Virus record (IMG/VR): IMGVR_UViG_3300042260_000399
Coordinates: 1 to 33,367 of that record
Origin: a virus
Length of the DNA stretch: 33,367 bases
Reading direction: 5' to 3' (one strand)
Positions 16,510-23,697 of the stretch are shown here, piece by piece (within the stretch, counting starts at the first letter, position 1; each line of letters starts with the position of its first letter). The position numbers were made by a program, and so were the translations under genes. The notes below the pieces were generated by a model that was not told the origin of the DNA, did not search any database, and saw only the letters and a list, made by a program, of their open reading frames with translations.

Positions 16510-17776
16510 CGTTGCCTACTCGAACGGCTTCGCGACCGGTTAGGCGCTCCCACCGCTTGACGATGACGTCGCAGTAGACCGGGTCGAGCTCCATCGTGTA
16601 GCAGCGGCGGTCAAGTTGAGCGCTGGCAATGAGCGTTGAGCCTGAGCCGCCGAACGGATCGAGGACGAGGTCTCCGCGCTTGGTGGAGTTCTGCACCATG
16701 CGTGCCACAAGCTTGATTGGCTTCATGGTCGGGTGCTCGTCGTTCCTCTGCGGGCGTTCCTCGCGGATGATGGTCGAGTTGGCGCGGATCTCGGCGAGCA
16801 TCTGAACCAGCTGGTCCTTCTTCAGCGCGGCTAGGTCGGTCTCGTCGTCGATGACGGTGGAGCGATTGAACGGACCAAACCAGTTGTGCGCTGCGCCGTC
16901 TTTCCAGCCGTAGAGGATTGGTTCGTGTTGCCAGTTGTAGTCCTGGCGGCTGAGGACGAAGCGGTCTTTGACCCAGATCAGGCATTGCTTGAGCAGGAAG
17001 CCGGCGTCAGCGAAGGCGCGGCGGAAGGTGTTGCTGGCGCTGTCGGCGTGGCAGACGTAGATTGCACCGCCTGCCTTGATGCTTTCGGACATGCGGTTGT
17101 AGGCCTCGCGCATGAAGACGTCGAATTCCTCTTCGCTCATCGAGTCGTTCTTGATGGTGAGTGCGTCCTTCGTTCCACCGACGTAGGCGACGTTGTAGGG
17201 CGGATCGGTGAAGATGCAGTCGGCGAGCTTTCCGTCCATGAGCACTTGGAAGTCCGCTGGGCTAGTCGAATCGCCGCACATCAGGCGGTTGTCGCCGAGT
17301 ATCCAGATGTCGCCTGGCTTGGTGGTTGGCTCGACTGGCGGCTCTGGAATTTCGTCTTCGACCACGTCGGGCTCACCGTCGGGGCGCAGCTCCTCGAAGC
17401 CGAGGGACGTGGTATCCCAGCCGGCTTGGTTCAGCTCCCCGAGGGTGGCCTCGAGGATCGTCTCGTCCCATGTCGCGAGCTCGGCGGTGCGGTTGTCGGC
17501 TAGGGCGTAAGCCTTGGCGCGTTCGTCGCTCCAGTCTTCAGGAGTGCGGGCAATCGCAATCTCTGTCCAGCCGAGAGCCTTGGCGGCCTCGACGGTGCCG
17601 TTGCCGGCGATGACCACACCGGCGTGGGTGACGACGATTGGTTTACGCTGCCCGAACTCGCGCAGGCTCGCGGAGATGGCGTCTAGGTTTCGCTGATCAT
17701 GCTTGCGGGCGTTCTTCGGGTCCGGGGTGAGCGAGTCAATGGCGACGGTCTCGAGCTGGAGGGTTGGTGCGTTCAT
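16502..17776 (-). CDS. ParB-like domain fused to beta-class DNA methyltransferase
   Basis: 424 residues. Residues 1-115 are a ParB/Srx-like domain (IDSLTPDPKNARKHDQRNL, then RKPIVVTHAGVVIAGNGTVE). Residues about 155-420 are an N6-adenine/N4-cytosine methyltransferase with motif IV TDPPY at 190-194 before the SAM-binding FGGSGST at 375-381, the order of the beta class. HPTMKP near 340 is also characteristic. Such fusions occur in many actinophages and may protect phage DNA from host nucleases; the target sequence is unknown. It overlaps the zinc-finger gene by ATGA, so methylation is coupled to the late operon. Confidence 0.92.
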   Translation of the reverse strand: MNAPTLQLETVAIDSLTPDPKNARKHDQRNLDAISASLREFGQRKPIVVTHAGVVIAGNGTVEAAKALGWTEIAIARTPEDWSDERAKAYALADNRTAELATWDETILEATLGELNQAGWDTTSLGFEELRPDGEPDVVEDEIPEPPVEPTTKPGDIWILGDNRLMCGDSTSPADFQVLMDGKLADCIFTDPPYNVAYVGGTKDALTIKNDSMSEEEFDVFMREAYNRMSESIKAGGAIYVCHADSASNTFRRAFADAGFLLKQCLIWVKDRFVLSRQDYNWQHEPILYGWKDGAAHNWFGPFNRSTVIDDETDLAALKKDQLVQMLAEIRANSTIIREERPQRNDEHPTMKPIKLVARMVQNSTKRGDLVLDPFGGSGSTLIASAQLDRRCYTMELDPVYCDVIVKRWERLTGREAVRVGNDG

Positions 17777-18171
17777 TCGTTGTCCTTCAAGGTTGGGAAT
17801 AGGTCGTTGATGGCGTTGTTGATGCGTTCACCCATGTCAGCGGCTCGCCATGAGAGGCCGTGAGGGAGCTTTGGTTCGAGCCGGCGGTAGGCGGTCGCCA
17901 GCGTCTGGGTTTCGATGACCGCTCGCGCTAGTTGCTCTTCAGCCGGCGCAGAGGCTTCGTCCTCGAGGACGGATTCGACGACGGCGGCCAGGTCGGTCTT
18001 GACAATTGCCAAGACATTGGGCTGTTCGCCGACCGGCTCGAAGAACGATTGCGCTTGGCGTTCTCTGTAGGCCTCGGTGCGGCAGGCAGCGGAGCAGTAG
18101 CGCCGAGGGTTGCCTGGGCGTTCTCTTGTCGCGATCGGGTTGCCGCAGACTACGCAGGAGTGGTGGGTCAC
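17773..18171 (-). CDS. Zinc-finger protein, first gene of the late operon
   Basis: 132 residues. The N-terminal 35 residues hold a four-cysteine zinc finger (CVVCG then RRYCSAACR), as in phage proteins that recognise nucleic acid. The rest is helical and acidic (LAAVVESVLEDEASAPAEEQ, then LATAYRRLEPKLPHG). It is the first gene of the late run and is preceded by a palindrome-rich region. The GTG at 18171 is the chosen start. It could be a regulator or a partner of the terminase; no function is proven. Confidence 0.7.
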   Translation of the reverse strand: MTHHSCVVCGNPIATRERPGNPRRYCSAACRTEAYRERQAQSFFEPVGEQPNVLAIVKTDLAAVVESVLEDEASAPAEEQLARAVIETQTLATAYRRLEPKLPHGLSWRAADMGERINNAINDLFPTLKDNE

Positions 18172-18188
18172 ATTCCAACTGTGACGCT

Positions 18189-18204
18189 ACTGTCACGCGA
18201 CAGT
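18189..18204. promoter_or_regulatory. Operator-like palindrome ACTGTC-N4-GACAGT
   Basis: A perfect 6+6 inverted repeat with a 4-base spacer, 18 bases upstream of the first late gene. Additional GTGAC and GTCAC half-sites lie on either side. The position suits a regulator of late transcription. Confidence 0.5.
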
Positions 18205-18415
18205 TGCCTACCGTCACTCGAAACTCCAATTTCGGGCGCGTTTTTCTTCTGGGGGCAGCCGGGGTAAGCAGTTTTCGCTGTCAACTTCGAACCCCCTATC
18301 CCTTCTCGCCTGTGCATGCCTGTCCTGACGGGATTTCTAGGCAGGGGTGGGGTATGTGCTCGGTTCTTGCTGGCTCTGCCGTCTAGGGGCGTTCTGTGCC
18401 TTGCTAGGTGGTATG

Positions 18416-18431
18416 CGCTCGTTGTTCGTAA
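18416..18431 (+). repeat. Shared motif CGCTCGTTGTTCGTAA (copy 2)
   Basis: It matches the minus-strand copy at 24999-25014 at 15 of 16 positions. It lies 12 bases below the stop of the small beta-rich gene. The opposite orientation relative to transcription argues for protein binding rather than an RNA element. Confidence 0.45.
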
Positions 18432-18442
18432 GGGTGTGAGGA

Positions 18443-18727
18443 CTATGCGCCACGGAGTAGGACACGAAGGTCGATGCCTGTTGCGCTGTCACTGATGACG
18501 TGGATCTGCTCGCCGTGTCCGAGGTTGATGGGTCCGAACTTCTCACCACCGTAGATGTGGATGCCGTTGGCTAGTGTGACGTCGGCTCCACCGATGGCGA
18601 CCTTGTTGGATGAGCCGTGGTATTCGCCGTAGAGCCAGACCTGACAGCCATCGGTGTTGTCGGTGTCTTGGATGTTGAGGGCTGCTCGAGTCGTGGTGAC
18701 GAGCTGTGAGAACGATTTGATTGCCAT
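18443..18727 (-). CDS. Small beta-rich protein, probable virion decoration
   Basis: 94 residues with a short helix (KSFSQLVTTTRAALNI) and then a chain of beta strands: GCQVWLYGEYHGSSNKVAIG, GADVTLANGIHIYGGE and QIHVISDSATGIDLRVLLRG. The ADVTLANG...GEQIHVIS pattern recurs in phage small structural proteins that dock on capsids or tails. It is separated from the late operon by 271 bases and from the HNH gene by a strong hairpin, so it may be its own transcription unit. The structural role is inferred. Confidence 0.65.
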   Translation of the reverse strand: MAIKSFSQLVTTTRAALNIQDTDNTDGCQVWLYGEYHGSSNKVAIGGADVTLANGIHIYGGEKFGPINLGHGEQIHVISDSATGIDLRVLLRGA

Positions 18728-18765
18728 GTGCCTAGTGTCGGGCGTGTGTCATCGGTGGAATGAGT

Positions 18766-18800
18766 GAGCCCACACCTGCCGCAGCAATAGGTGTGGGCTC
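18766..18800. terminator. 12-bp perfect hairpin at the early/late boundary
   Basis: GAGCCCACACCT (18766-18777) pairs perfectly with 18789-18800 around an 11-base loop. It lies in the 147-base gap between the last early gene (HNH, minus strand) and the small beta-rich gene. There is no U-run on either side, so it is either an atypical terminator of the early operon or an mRNA-processing or stabilising element. Confidence 0.6.
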
Positions 18801-18874
18801 CATCAGTCGGTAGGTCGGACGGGTGTTCCCATCCCATGAAGCGATCTGATGTTGGGTCTATGGTCGGGGTGCTG

Positions 18875-19156
18875 TCACTCCCATGAGTGCTTGAGCCAGC
18901 CTTCGGCATGGGCTTGGGCTGGGTGGGTTGTGATGTGGTGGTGGCAGGCGTGGCACAGGGCGACGCAGTTGGTTGGGTCGAGGATGCTTCCGCCTCTTGC
19001 TCTGCTCTTTAGCTCGTGGACTTCGGTGGCTTGGGCTCGGTAGCAACGCACGCAGGTTGGGTTGGTCTCGAGCATGGCCTTGACCAGTGGGATGCGTGCG
19101 GTGCGGTACTTGCTCGCGGTCTTCTTACTGCGACGGCGTAAGGGCTTGCGGTTCAT
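18875..19156 (-). CDS. HNH endonuclease
   Basis: 93 residues. The HNH core is complete: CVRCYRAQATEVHELKSRAR (first zinc pair and catalytic H), then NCVALCHACHHHITTHP (second zinc pair and the final H). The N-terminal 25 residues are very basic (NRKPLRRRSKKTASKYR). It lies upstream of the terminase block. In HK97-like phages an HNH protein stimulates terminase cleavage at cos, and that is the likely role here; a homing nuclease is the alternative. It follows the metallophosphoesterase gene with a 4-base gap. Confidence 0.88.
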   Translation of the reverse strand: MNRKPLRRRSKKTASKYRTARIPLVKAMLETNPTCVRCYRAQATEVHELKSRARGGSILDPTNCVALCHACHHHITTHPAQAHAEGWLKHSWE

Positions 19157-19160
19157 GGGG

Positions 19161-20336
19161 CTAGAGCTTGAGAACGGTGCCGGTGAAGTGCTTGCCTTGT
19201 TGGAGCTCGAAGCAGGTGATGCCGGTGCTCGAGTCTGATCCGCTCATGAGGCGGAACCAATCCGAGCCGTTGTCTGAGGTGCTGGCCTGTATCCAGAAGC
19301 GTGAGCCGCCGTTGTGGGCTTGGCCGAGCTCTTCGACGCGTAGGTGGTGGAAGTGGCCTGACACGAAGATGCTGAAGTTGGCGGTGGGTCCGTGGCCGAA
19401 GGCTTGCTTCTCTAACCACGACTGCACCATGTTCGGGCGCTTGGCTTGGTGACCATGAGCGACGGCAAGGATGTGGAACTGGTCACCGAACACGTCGAAG
19501 GCAAGTGACTCGTCGTTTGGCTGAGGGATGAGGAAGGTGGCGTCTATGCCGACCTCGGTGGCAAGGCGTCTGAGTTGCTGAAGGATGACGATGCCCCAGT
19601 CGTCGACACCTGGCTTGCCGATGGTCTGGCCGTTGTATCGGAACTGGCAGTGGTTCGAGCCGACTGAGGTGTAGGTGACCGGCGCGTGTTTGCTTGCGAG
19701 CTTGATGAGATCCCACATCAGCGCGGCGGCTAGATCGGTTTGCTGCATGGGCGAGAGGTCGTTGGTCGCGAGCTGTTGGAGTGAGGCGGTGTTCGAGACC
19801 GACTCGATGATGTCGCCGGCGTCGATGATGACGACCTTCTCGTATTTGCCTCGCTTGAGTTGGGCTTCGATGTTGGCGTAAGACTCGAACACTCGAGCTA
19901 TGAGGTCTTGGGTTGTGCCGCGTGAGCCGACCTTGCCGACCTGGAAGTCAGCCGCCACGATCACGAACGCCTTGCCGGTGTGGGTCTCTTTGCGGGTGGT
20001 CGGTTTGGTGCGCTTGGCTTGGGCGTAGAGCGTTGGCAGGTCGAGCTCTGGCTTGGTGCGCTTACGGAAACGGAAGCGGTAGGCGGTGAGCCATTGAGGG
20101 TCGAGTGGGAATGGGCGGGCTACTTGCCAGCGTGATGTGCGCGGTTCGCCGACTATCTCGATCTCGGCTGGGTCGAAGCCTGCCTCGATGAGGAATTTGT
20201 CAAAGTCTGGCTTCTCATCGGGTAGGAAGCCTTGAGTCGTGGCTTCGCCTTCGGTGCCATCAAACTCGACTGCCGGTCGCCAGTCTTTGGGAACCTCGAC
20301 TCGAGGTGTTGGCTCTAGGCCTTCCAGCAAGAGCAA
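19161..20336 (-). CDS. Calcineurin-like metallophosphoesterase
   Basis: 391 residues from the TTG at 20336; a second TTG at 20330 has a better spaced AAAGG. The metal-binding series is visible: ADFQVGK at 129-135 (the usual DxH is DxQ), AGDIIE at 173-178, GSNHCQ at 226-231, AHGH at 293-296 and SGHFHH at 326-331. The first 115 residues are a poorly conserved extension. Phage relatives are annotated as phosphoesterases or SbcD-like nucleases, acting on DNA or nucleotides. It overlaps the upstream small HTH gene by about 20 bases. The substrate is unknown. Confidence 0.85.
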   Translation of the reverse strand: MLLLEGLEPTPRVEVPKDWRPAVEFDGTEGEATTQGFLPDEKPDFDKFLIEAGFDPAEIEIVGEPRTSRWQVARPFPLDPQWLTAYRFRFRKRTKPELDLPTLYAQAKRTKPTTRKETHTGKAFVIVAADFQVGKVGSRGTTQDLIARVFESYANIEAQLKRGKYEKVVIIDAGDIIESVSNTASLQQLATNDLSPMQQTDLAAALMWDLIKLASKHAPVTYTSVGSNHCQFRYNGQTIGKPGVDDWGIVILQQLRRLATEVGIDATFLIPQPNDESLAFDVFGDQFHILAVAHGHQAKRPNMVQSWLEKQAFGHGPTANFSIFVSGHFHHLRVEELGQAHNGGSRFWIQASTSDNGSDWFRLMSGSDSSTGITCFELQQGKHFTGTVLKL

Positions 20337-20545
20337 GCCTTTGTTCGGTGGCGATGGATCGGTGAGCCGCTGATAAAGACGCCGCGCTTGTTGAGCTCAC
20401 CTGTGAGGGCGTGAACCGTCCACTTCTCGTTCATGACTGCGTCAAGGAAGATCTTGCTGTCTGATGCGTCAAGTGATTCAGCGACGTCGCGAACCTTGCA
20501 TAACTGAGGGCGAGTGGTTGGAGTGAGGCCGTCGAGTAGACCCAT
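20315..20545 (-). CDS. Small HTH-type DNA-binding protein
   Basis: 76 residues: VRDVAESLDASDSKIFLDAV, then WTVHALTGELNKRGVFISGS and PIHRHRTKACSCWKA. The arrangement helix, WT.. helix, and a G-[VI]-S-x-x-x-I-x-R-H-R recognition helix ending in C-x-C is a recurrent actinophage small protein placed before the phosphoesterase. It has a GAAAGGCG ribosome binding site. It is probably a DNA-binding partner of the phosphoesterase, whose start overlaps its end. Confidence 0.75.
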   Translation of the reverse strand: MGLLDGLTPTTRPQLCKVRDVAESLDASDSKIFLDAVMNEKWTVHALTGELNKRGVFISGSPIHRHRTKACSCWKA

Positions 20546-20615
20546 GAGAGAAGCGCCTTTCGTTTCGTTTAGGTGGTTACCCCAAGACCGCCTGTGCGAA
20601 TCGAATCTGTCGATA

Positions 20616-20663
20616 CGGTGTAAACACCGCTGTGGTTGCTGTTGCTAATCTCAGGGCAACCAC
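20616..20663. repeat. Palindrome plus 8-bp hairpin in an intergenic gap
   Basis: The 120-base gap 20546-20665 holds a perfect CGGTGT-AA-ACACCG palindrome (20616-20629) and an 8-bp inverted repeat GTGGTTGC/GCAACCAC (20632-20639 with 20656-20663). On the minus strand the hairpin comes first, directly after the 95-residue gene stop, and could end that transcript. The palindrome then looks like an operator for the downstream HTH/phosphoesterase/HNH unit. Confidence 0.5.
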
Positions 20664-20665
20664 TT

Positions 20666-20953
20666 TCATTCTGTCGGGTGTGTCTTATGAGTGGGTGCTA
20701 TTGTCGTTGGTGGCGTGTCGAGCGCCTTCTTGATCAGAGCGATTAGGCCGTTGTCGGCGGTGCAGGTTATGCAGGGAGCTTCGTGTGCGTGACAGTCGCA
20801 TTTACAGGTGCAGTCGTAGTCGCGGCGCTGTTCAATGACTTTGATGATTCGCTCTTCGGCTCTGGTCTCGCCGATGAAGATGCCTGACTCTTCGCCATGA
20901 GCGAAGCCCATTTCGTATGCGCGTTCCTCAGCGCCAGTGTCGAAGATGGTCAT
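20666..20953 (-). CDS. Small acidic protein with Cys cluster
   Basis: 95 residues from the ATG at 20953 (TIFDTGAEERAYEMGFAHGE...), which shares an ATGA with the FmdB-like gene. The middle has a dense cysteine/histidine group (YDCTCKCDCHAHEAPCITC), which may bind metal. The N-terminal half is helical and acidic. The family is not recognised. The in-frame codons upstream of 20953 belong to the preceding gene's region, so the ATG at 20953 is the start. Confidence 0.72.
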   Translation of the reverse strand: MTIFDTGAEERAYEMGFAHGEESGIFIGETRAEERIIKVIEQRRDYDCTCKCDCHAHEAPCITCTADNGLIALIKKALDTPPTTIAPTHKTHPTE

Positions 20954-21123
20954 CGGTTCTTCCCCCAACCTGTGCCTCGGAACTGGACGGGTGGCGCGGT
21001 GTAGATGCGCTGCATCGGTTTCTTGCACTGAGCGCACATGGGATTCGGTATCGAGGCATTGATGGGTTGGGTGATCACAGCGGTGATGGAGCAGTCGAAG
21101 CATTTGAATTGGTAGCTAGGCAT
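20950..21123 (-). CDS. FmdB-like zinc-ribbon protein
   Basis: 57 residues: MPSYQFKCFDC, then PNPMCAQCKKPMQRIYTAP and QFRGTGWGKNR. The CxxC...CxxC pair, the M-x-R-I-Y-T-A-P strand and the F-x-G-T-G-W-G end are the signature of small FmdB-type zinc ribbons often carried by actinophages. It overlaps the upstream zinc-finger gene by 8 bases and the downstream gene by ATGA, which confirms the frame. The function in phages is unknown; nucleic-acid or protein binding is likely. Confidence 0.85.
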   Translation of the reverse strand: MPSYQFKCFDCSITAVITQPINASIPNPMCAQCKKPMQRIYTAPPVQFRGTGWGKNR

Positions 21124-21697
21124 GGGTGGCTTTCGTTTGAGTGGCGGTGCGGATCTTCTTTATGTGCTTTTCGTAGCGGCTGAGGTGCTTCTTGCATAGC
21201 CCACGACCGTGGTATTCGTCGATGCAGCCTCTGACGTGGCAGAACCTGTCTCTTGGCTTCAGGTTGTTCGAACCGATAGGCGGTTGGATCGCTTCGAGAA
21301 CGGGCGTGATGTCTAGGCTGAGGCGCTTGACCTTGATTCCTCGTTCTTTGCGCCAGCGCGTGAACTTGAGATGGTGCCCGTTGCAGAGCATCATCGCCCT
21401 GTGTTTGTTGTTGCAGCCTGGCACGGAGCAGGTTTCCGGCTTCGGTGCGCCTGGCTCGATGTTCCTGGCGTATTTGCACAACTGCTCGAACGTGATGTCG
21501 TGGCGTTTGTGGAACAGCGGTCTCGGGCGCAGTCCCTTCGCTCTTACCTCGCGGATGCTCGTAGTGACATGCTCGGGATTCACGCACTCTTGCTTGCCGC
21601 ATAGGCGGTAGCCGAAGTGAATGAATTGCCCCTTCTTGTTGATCGGAAGCATGGTGTCGAGGTCGAGGTCTCCGTGATGCATTCTGCAGGGGGTCAT
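21116..21697 (-). CDS. HNH-like protein with duplicated zinc fingers
   Basis: 193 residues. The N-terminus (CRMHHGDLDLDTMLP, then GYRLCGKQECVNPEHVTTS) matches the second half of HNH_3-type homing nucleases, where CxNPxH marks the active site. Two later units share the pattern C-x-V-x-G-C...H-x(3-5)-L-C-x-x-H-x-x-x-(F/Y): TCSVPGCNNKHRAMMLCNGH at about 90 and FCHVRGCIDEYHGRGLCKKH at about 152. These look like zinc-binding DNA-recognition modules, duplicated. It is flanked by ATGA and 8-base overlaps, so it is an integral operon member rather than a recent insertion. Confidence 0.7.
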   Translation of the reverse strand: MTPCRMHHGDLDLDTMLPINKKGQFIHFGYRLCGKQECVNPEHVTTSIREVRAKGLRPRPLFHKRHDITFEQLCKYARNIEPGAPKPETCSVPGCNNKHRAMMLCNGHHLKFTRWRKERGIKVKRLSLDITPVLEAIQPPIGSNNLKPRDRFCHVRGCIDEYHGRGLCKKHLSRYEKHIKKIRTATQTKATHA

Positions 21698-21858
21698 TGT
21701 GGCTTCTTCTCGATGATGATTGCCCAGTCCTTGAGCTTGATGGGTGGCAGGCCGTGGATGGTCGCGTAAGTCTCTGTCACGGATCGGACGTATCCGTTGA
21801 TGACGGTTTGCCCGTTAACCAACTTCACCCACGAACCGGGGGTTAGCTGCGGCTTCAT
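21694..21858 (-). CDS. Small beta-barrel-like protein
   Basis: 54 residues: MKPQLTPGSWVKLVNGQTVI, then GYVRSVTETYATIHGL and PIKLKDWAIIIEKKPQ. The GSWVKL...GYVRSV pattern suggests an SH3-like barrel. ATGA overlaps on both sides (with the Bet stop and the zinc-finger start) fix the frame. No function is assigned; small barrels in this position may modulate recombination proteins. Confidence 0.72.
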   Translation of the reverse strand: MKPQLTPGSWVKLVNGQTVINGYVRSVTETYATIHGLPPIKLKDWAIIIEKKPQ

Positions 21859-22685
21859 GCGTCCGCCGCATCTGCCTGGTCGACCAGAGGCTTGAGCGTC
21901 TCAATGAGGTTGTAGGCATCATGCTTGGTTAGTGCGCTCAGGTCGTCGCCTTCGTATGGGTGGCCGATGGTGTCGCTGACGAACTTGCGCTGGGCCTCGA
22001 TGGTTTCGTGGCCGGCTTTGGTGAGCAGGCGGATGATGAAGCTGATCTGCGCCTTTGAGGCGGTTGGCTCATCCTCGACGACTTCGGCTTCGACGATGTG
22101 CTCGGTGTGAGCCTCATCACGCTTGGCGACCTCTTCGGCGGTGTAGAGGCCTGACAGGTCGTTCGGGAACGCCTTACGCAGAGCGAGGGCTTCGGCACAC
22201 TTGGCGAGCATCAGGCGAGGCTTCTCTTCCCACATCTGGCTCGGCTTGTTGTTGAACTTTTGGACGTATTCGTCGTAGTAGGCGACGGCATACAGAGGCT
22301 CTTTGAAGCCGTGGCGAAGGACACCAACCCGAGCTGCGACTGGCGCTTCCTTGCTCGTCCATGTGTCGCGCCACTGACCGTCCTCGCCGCAATACTCTGG
22401 ACCGACCTGACCGGCGTAGTCGCCAGAGCGTTCAGCCACGATGCGAAGGCCGTCGATGCTGGCTTGGATAGTCCAACGCTTGCCGTCCTTCGAATTGCGC
22501 CCAATCATGTAGATCTGGCGAGCGAACGGGTCGAGGCCTGTTTTCTGGGCGAAGTTGAGGAATACGGCGAGGTCAGCGTTCGGTGCGTCCTGCACACCGA
22601 TCTGGCTGAGGGCGGCGAGTTGCTGGGCGTTCCAGAACTCTTGGTTAGTTGCGACGGCGAGGGCGCTGTTCGGCCTAGTTGTCAT
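21855..22685 (-). CDS. Bet/RecT-type single-strand annealing recombinase
   Basis: 276 residues from the ATG at 22685, 11 bases inside the exonuclease end. The core runs from FLNFAQKTGLDPFARQIYMI at about 40, through RWTIQASIDGLRIVAERSGD at about 70 and AYYDEYVQKFN at about 135, to KCAEALALRKAFP at about 165. The conserved ..QTSIDG.R.IAERSG segment identifies the Bet family. It anneals complementary strands exposed by the upstream YqaJ nuclease. The C-terminal 80 residues (KAQISFIIRLLTKAGHETIE...) resemble the added domain found in other actinophage Bet proteins. A longer upstream reading frame exists but lies inside the exonuclease gene. Confidence 0.93.
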   Translation of the reverse strand: MTTRPNSALAVATNQEFWNAQQLAALSQIGVQDAPNADLAVFLNFAQKTGLDPFARQIYMIGRNSKDGKRWTIQASIDGLRIVAERSGDYAGQVGPEYCGEDGQWRDTWTSKEAPVAARVGVLRHGFKEPLYAVAYYDEYVQKFNNKPSQMWEEKPRLMLAKCAEALALRKAFPNDLSGLYTAEEVAKRDEAHTEHIVEAEVVEDEPTASKAQISFIIRLLTKAGHETIEAQRKFVSDTIGHPYEGDDLSALTKHDAYNLIETLKPLVDQADAADA

Positions 22686-23697
22686 TCTTGGTTTCCTTCC
22701 TCTGTGAGGTTCGTAGGCTTCGGGTGGTAGTGCTGTTCCAGAGGCGTTCGTCTTTGTGGACGTCTGGATACAACGCGGCAAGTGCATCGCGGTCGAACGA
22801 GCGCTTGGTTTGCGACTTGAACGAGTAGACCTGTTGGCCATTCAGAGTGCCAATCTCGAAGTCGCCCAGCTGACCGACAAGCTTGGTTCGCATCTCGGCC
22901 TTGTCCGTCTCGAGGTCTTTGATGACCATGAGCAGCTCGTTGTATTCGATGACGAGCTCCGCGGTGGTTAGTGGGATCTCAACCGAGCCGGCGCGGTCGG
23001 TGTGGAGCTGGTCAAGGTAGGCGTCTGTCCATAGTGCTTCGGGCAGTTTCGGCGCTTCACCTGACGCGACCGCATCCCAGACGAGGCGGGCGGCGTCGAT
23101 GAGCTCGGCGCGGCGCTTGTCTTTCGGCGCGTAGATGATGTGGTGGGCTAGGCGCTGGCCACCGATCAGGGCGATGACGTGGATGTGGTCGAGGCCTGAC
23201 ACGATGAGTTGCCAGTCGACCTGCGCGGCGACGTCCTTCGGTGCGCCCTCTGCCCATTCCTTGGCAACGTAGCTCGAGCGGGTCTTGACTTCGACGGCGC
23301 AGCGACCCTCTGGGCAACCGGACACCATGCGGTCGAGGGTGGCTCGCATCCAAGGCTGGTCTTGGTTGGCGATGATGCCGATGCGACGGACTTTGAGACC
23401 CTTATCTTTAGCCCACTCTTTGGCGACGATGTCCTCGAGGGTCACTCCCCAGAACGCGGCTTCGTTCTCGCCGACGCCCATCTCGAAGTCGTCGTCGGTT
23501 GGAACGACCTTCTCGCGCCAGACGTCGATGGCGGTTCCATAGTCGCTCAGGCCGAGAATCTTCGGCAGATCTGTGGCGGTGATGCCGTCGCGACGAGCTT
23601 GGAGCCAGTCCTTGCGCTTGGCGTCTGACGGTAGAACGAGGAACGCGGTCGGCGTGATGCGGCGTGTGTTCTCTTCCATGCTCTGTATCGTCTTCAT
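22675..23697 (-). CDS. YqaJ-type exonuclease
   Basis: 340 residues from the ATG at 23697, which shares an ATGA with the HTH gene stop. The lambda-exonuclease-like fold shows WLQARRDGITATDLPKILGL at 31-50, the acidic triad region with D122 (RATLDRM), E136 and K138 (VEVKTR) and Q159/Q163 (AAQVDWQLIVSG). It degrades one strand from double-strand ends and acts with the downstream Bet protein. Its C-terminus is a coiled coil (ELLMVIKDLETDKAEMRTKL), common in YqaJ phage members. Confidence 0.94.
   Translation of the reverse strand: MKTIQSMEENTRRITPTAFLVLPSDAKRKDWLQARRDGITATDLPKILGLSDYGTAIDVWREKVVPTDDDFEMGVGENEAAFWGVTLEDIVAKEWAKDKGLKVRRIGIIANQDQPWMRATLDRMVSGCPEGRCAVEVKTRSSYVAKEWAEGAPKDVAAQVDWQLIVSGLDHIHVIALIGGQRLAHHIIYAPKDKRRAELIDAARLVWDAVASGEAPKLPEALWTDAYLDQLHTDRAGSVEIPLTTAELVIEYNELLMVIKDLETDKAEMRTKLVGQLGDFEIGTLNGQQVYSFKSQTKRSFDRDALAALYPDVHKDERLWNSTTTRSLRTSQRKETKNDN

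Larger units (their letters stand above)
18172..18442. other. Late-operon upstream region (possible promoter, operator or cos)
   Basis: 271 bases without a gene. The part next to the late operon holds several GTCAC/GTGAC boxes and a clean palindrome, ACTGTC-acgc-GACAGT (18189-18204). A perfect minus-strand -35 TTGACA occurs at 18284-18279, but I find no matching -10 at a normal distance. The 18240-18270 segment has a T-run next to a G-rich block. In P27-type phages cos sites lie just upstream of the terminase genes, so this is the best candidate stretch. None of these roles is shown by sequence alone. Confidence 0.4.

Noticed and set aside
18270-18310. A GGGTTCGAA-like stretch on the minus strand resembling a tRNA T arm
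   Set aside because: The bases after the loop do not pair with the GGGGG arm and no other tRNA arms can be built.
22686-22841. Longer start for the Bet protein
   Set aside because: The added residues are Arg/Ser-rich and lie in the exonuclease gene; the ATG at 22685 gives the usual N-terminus.
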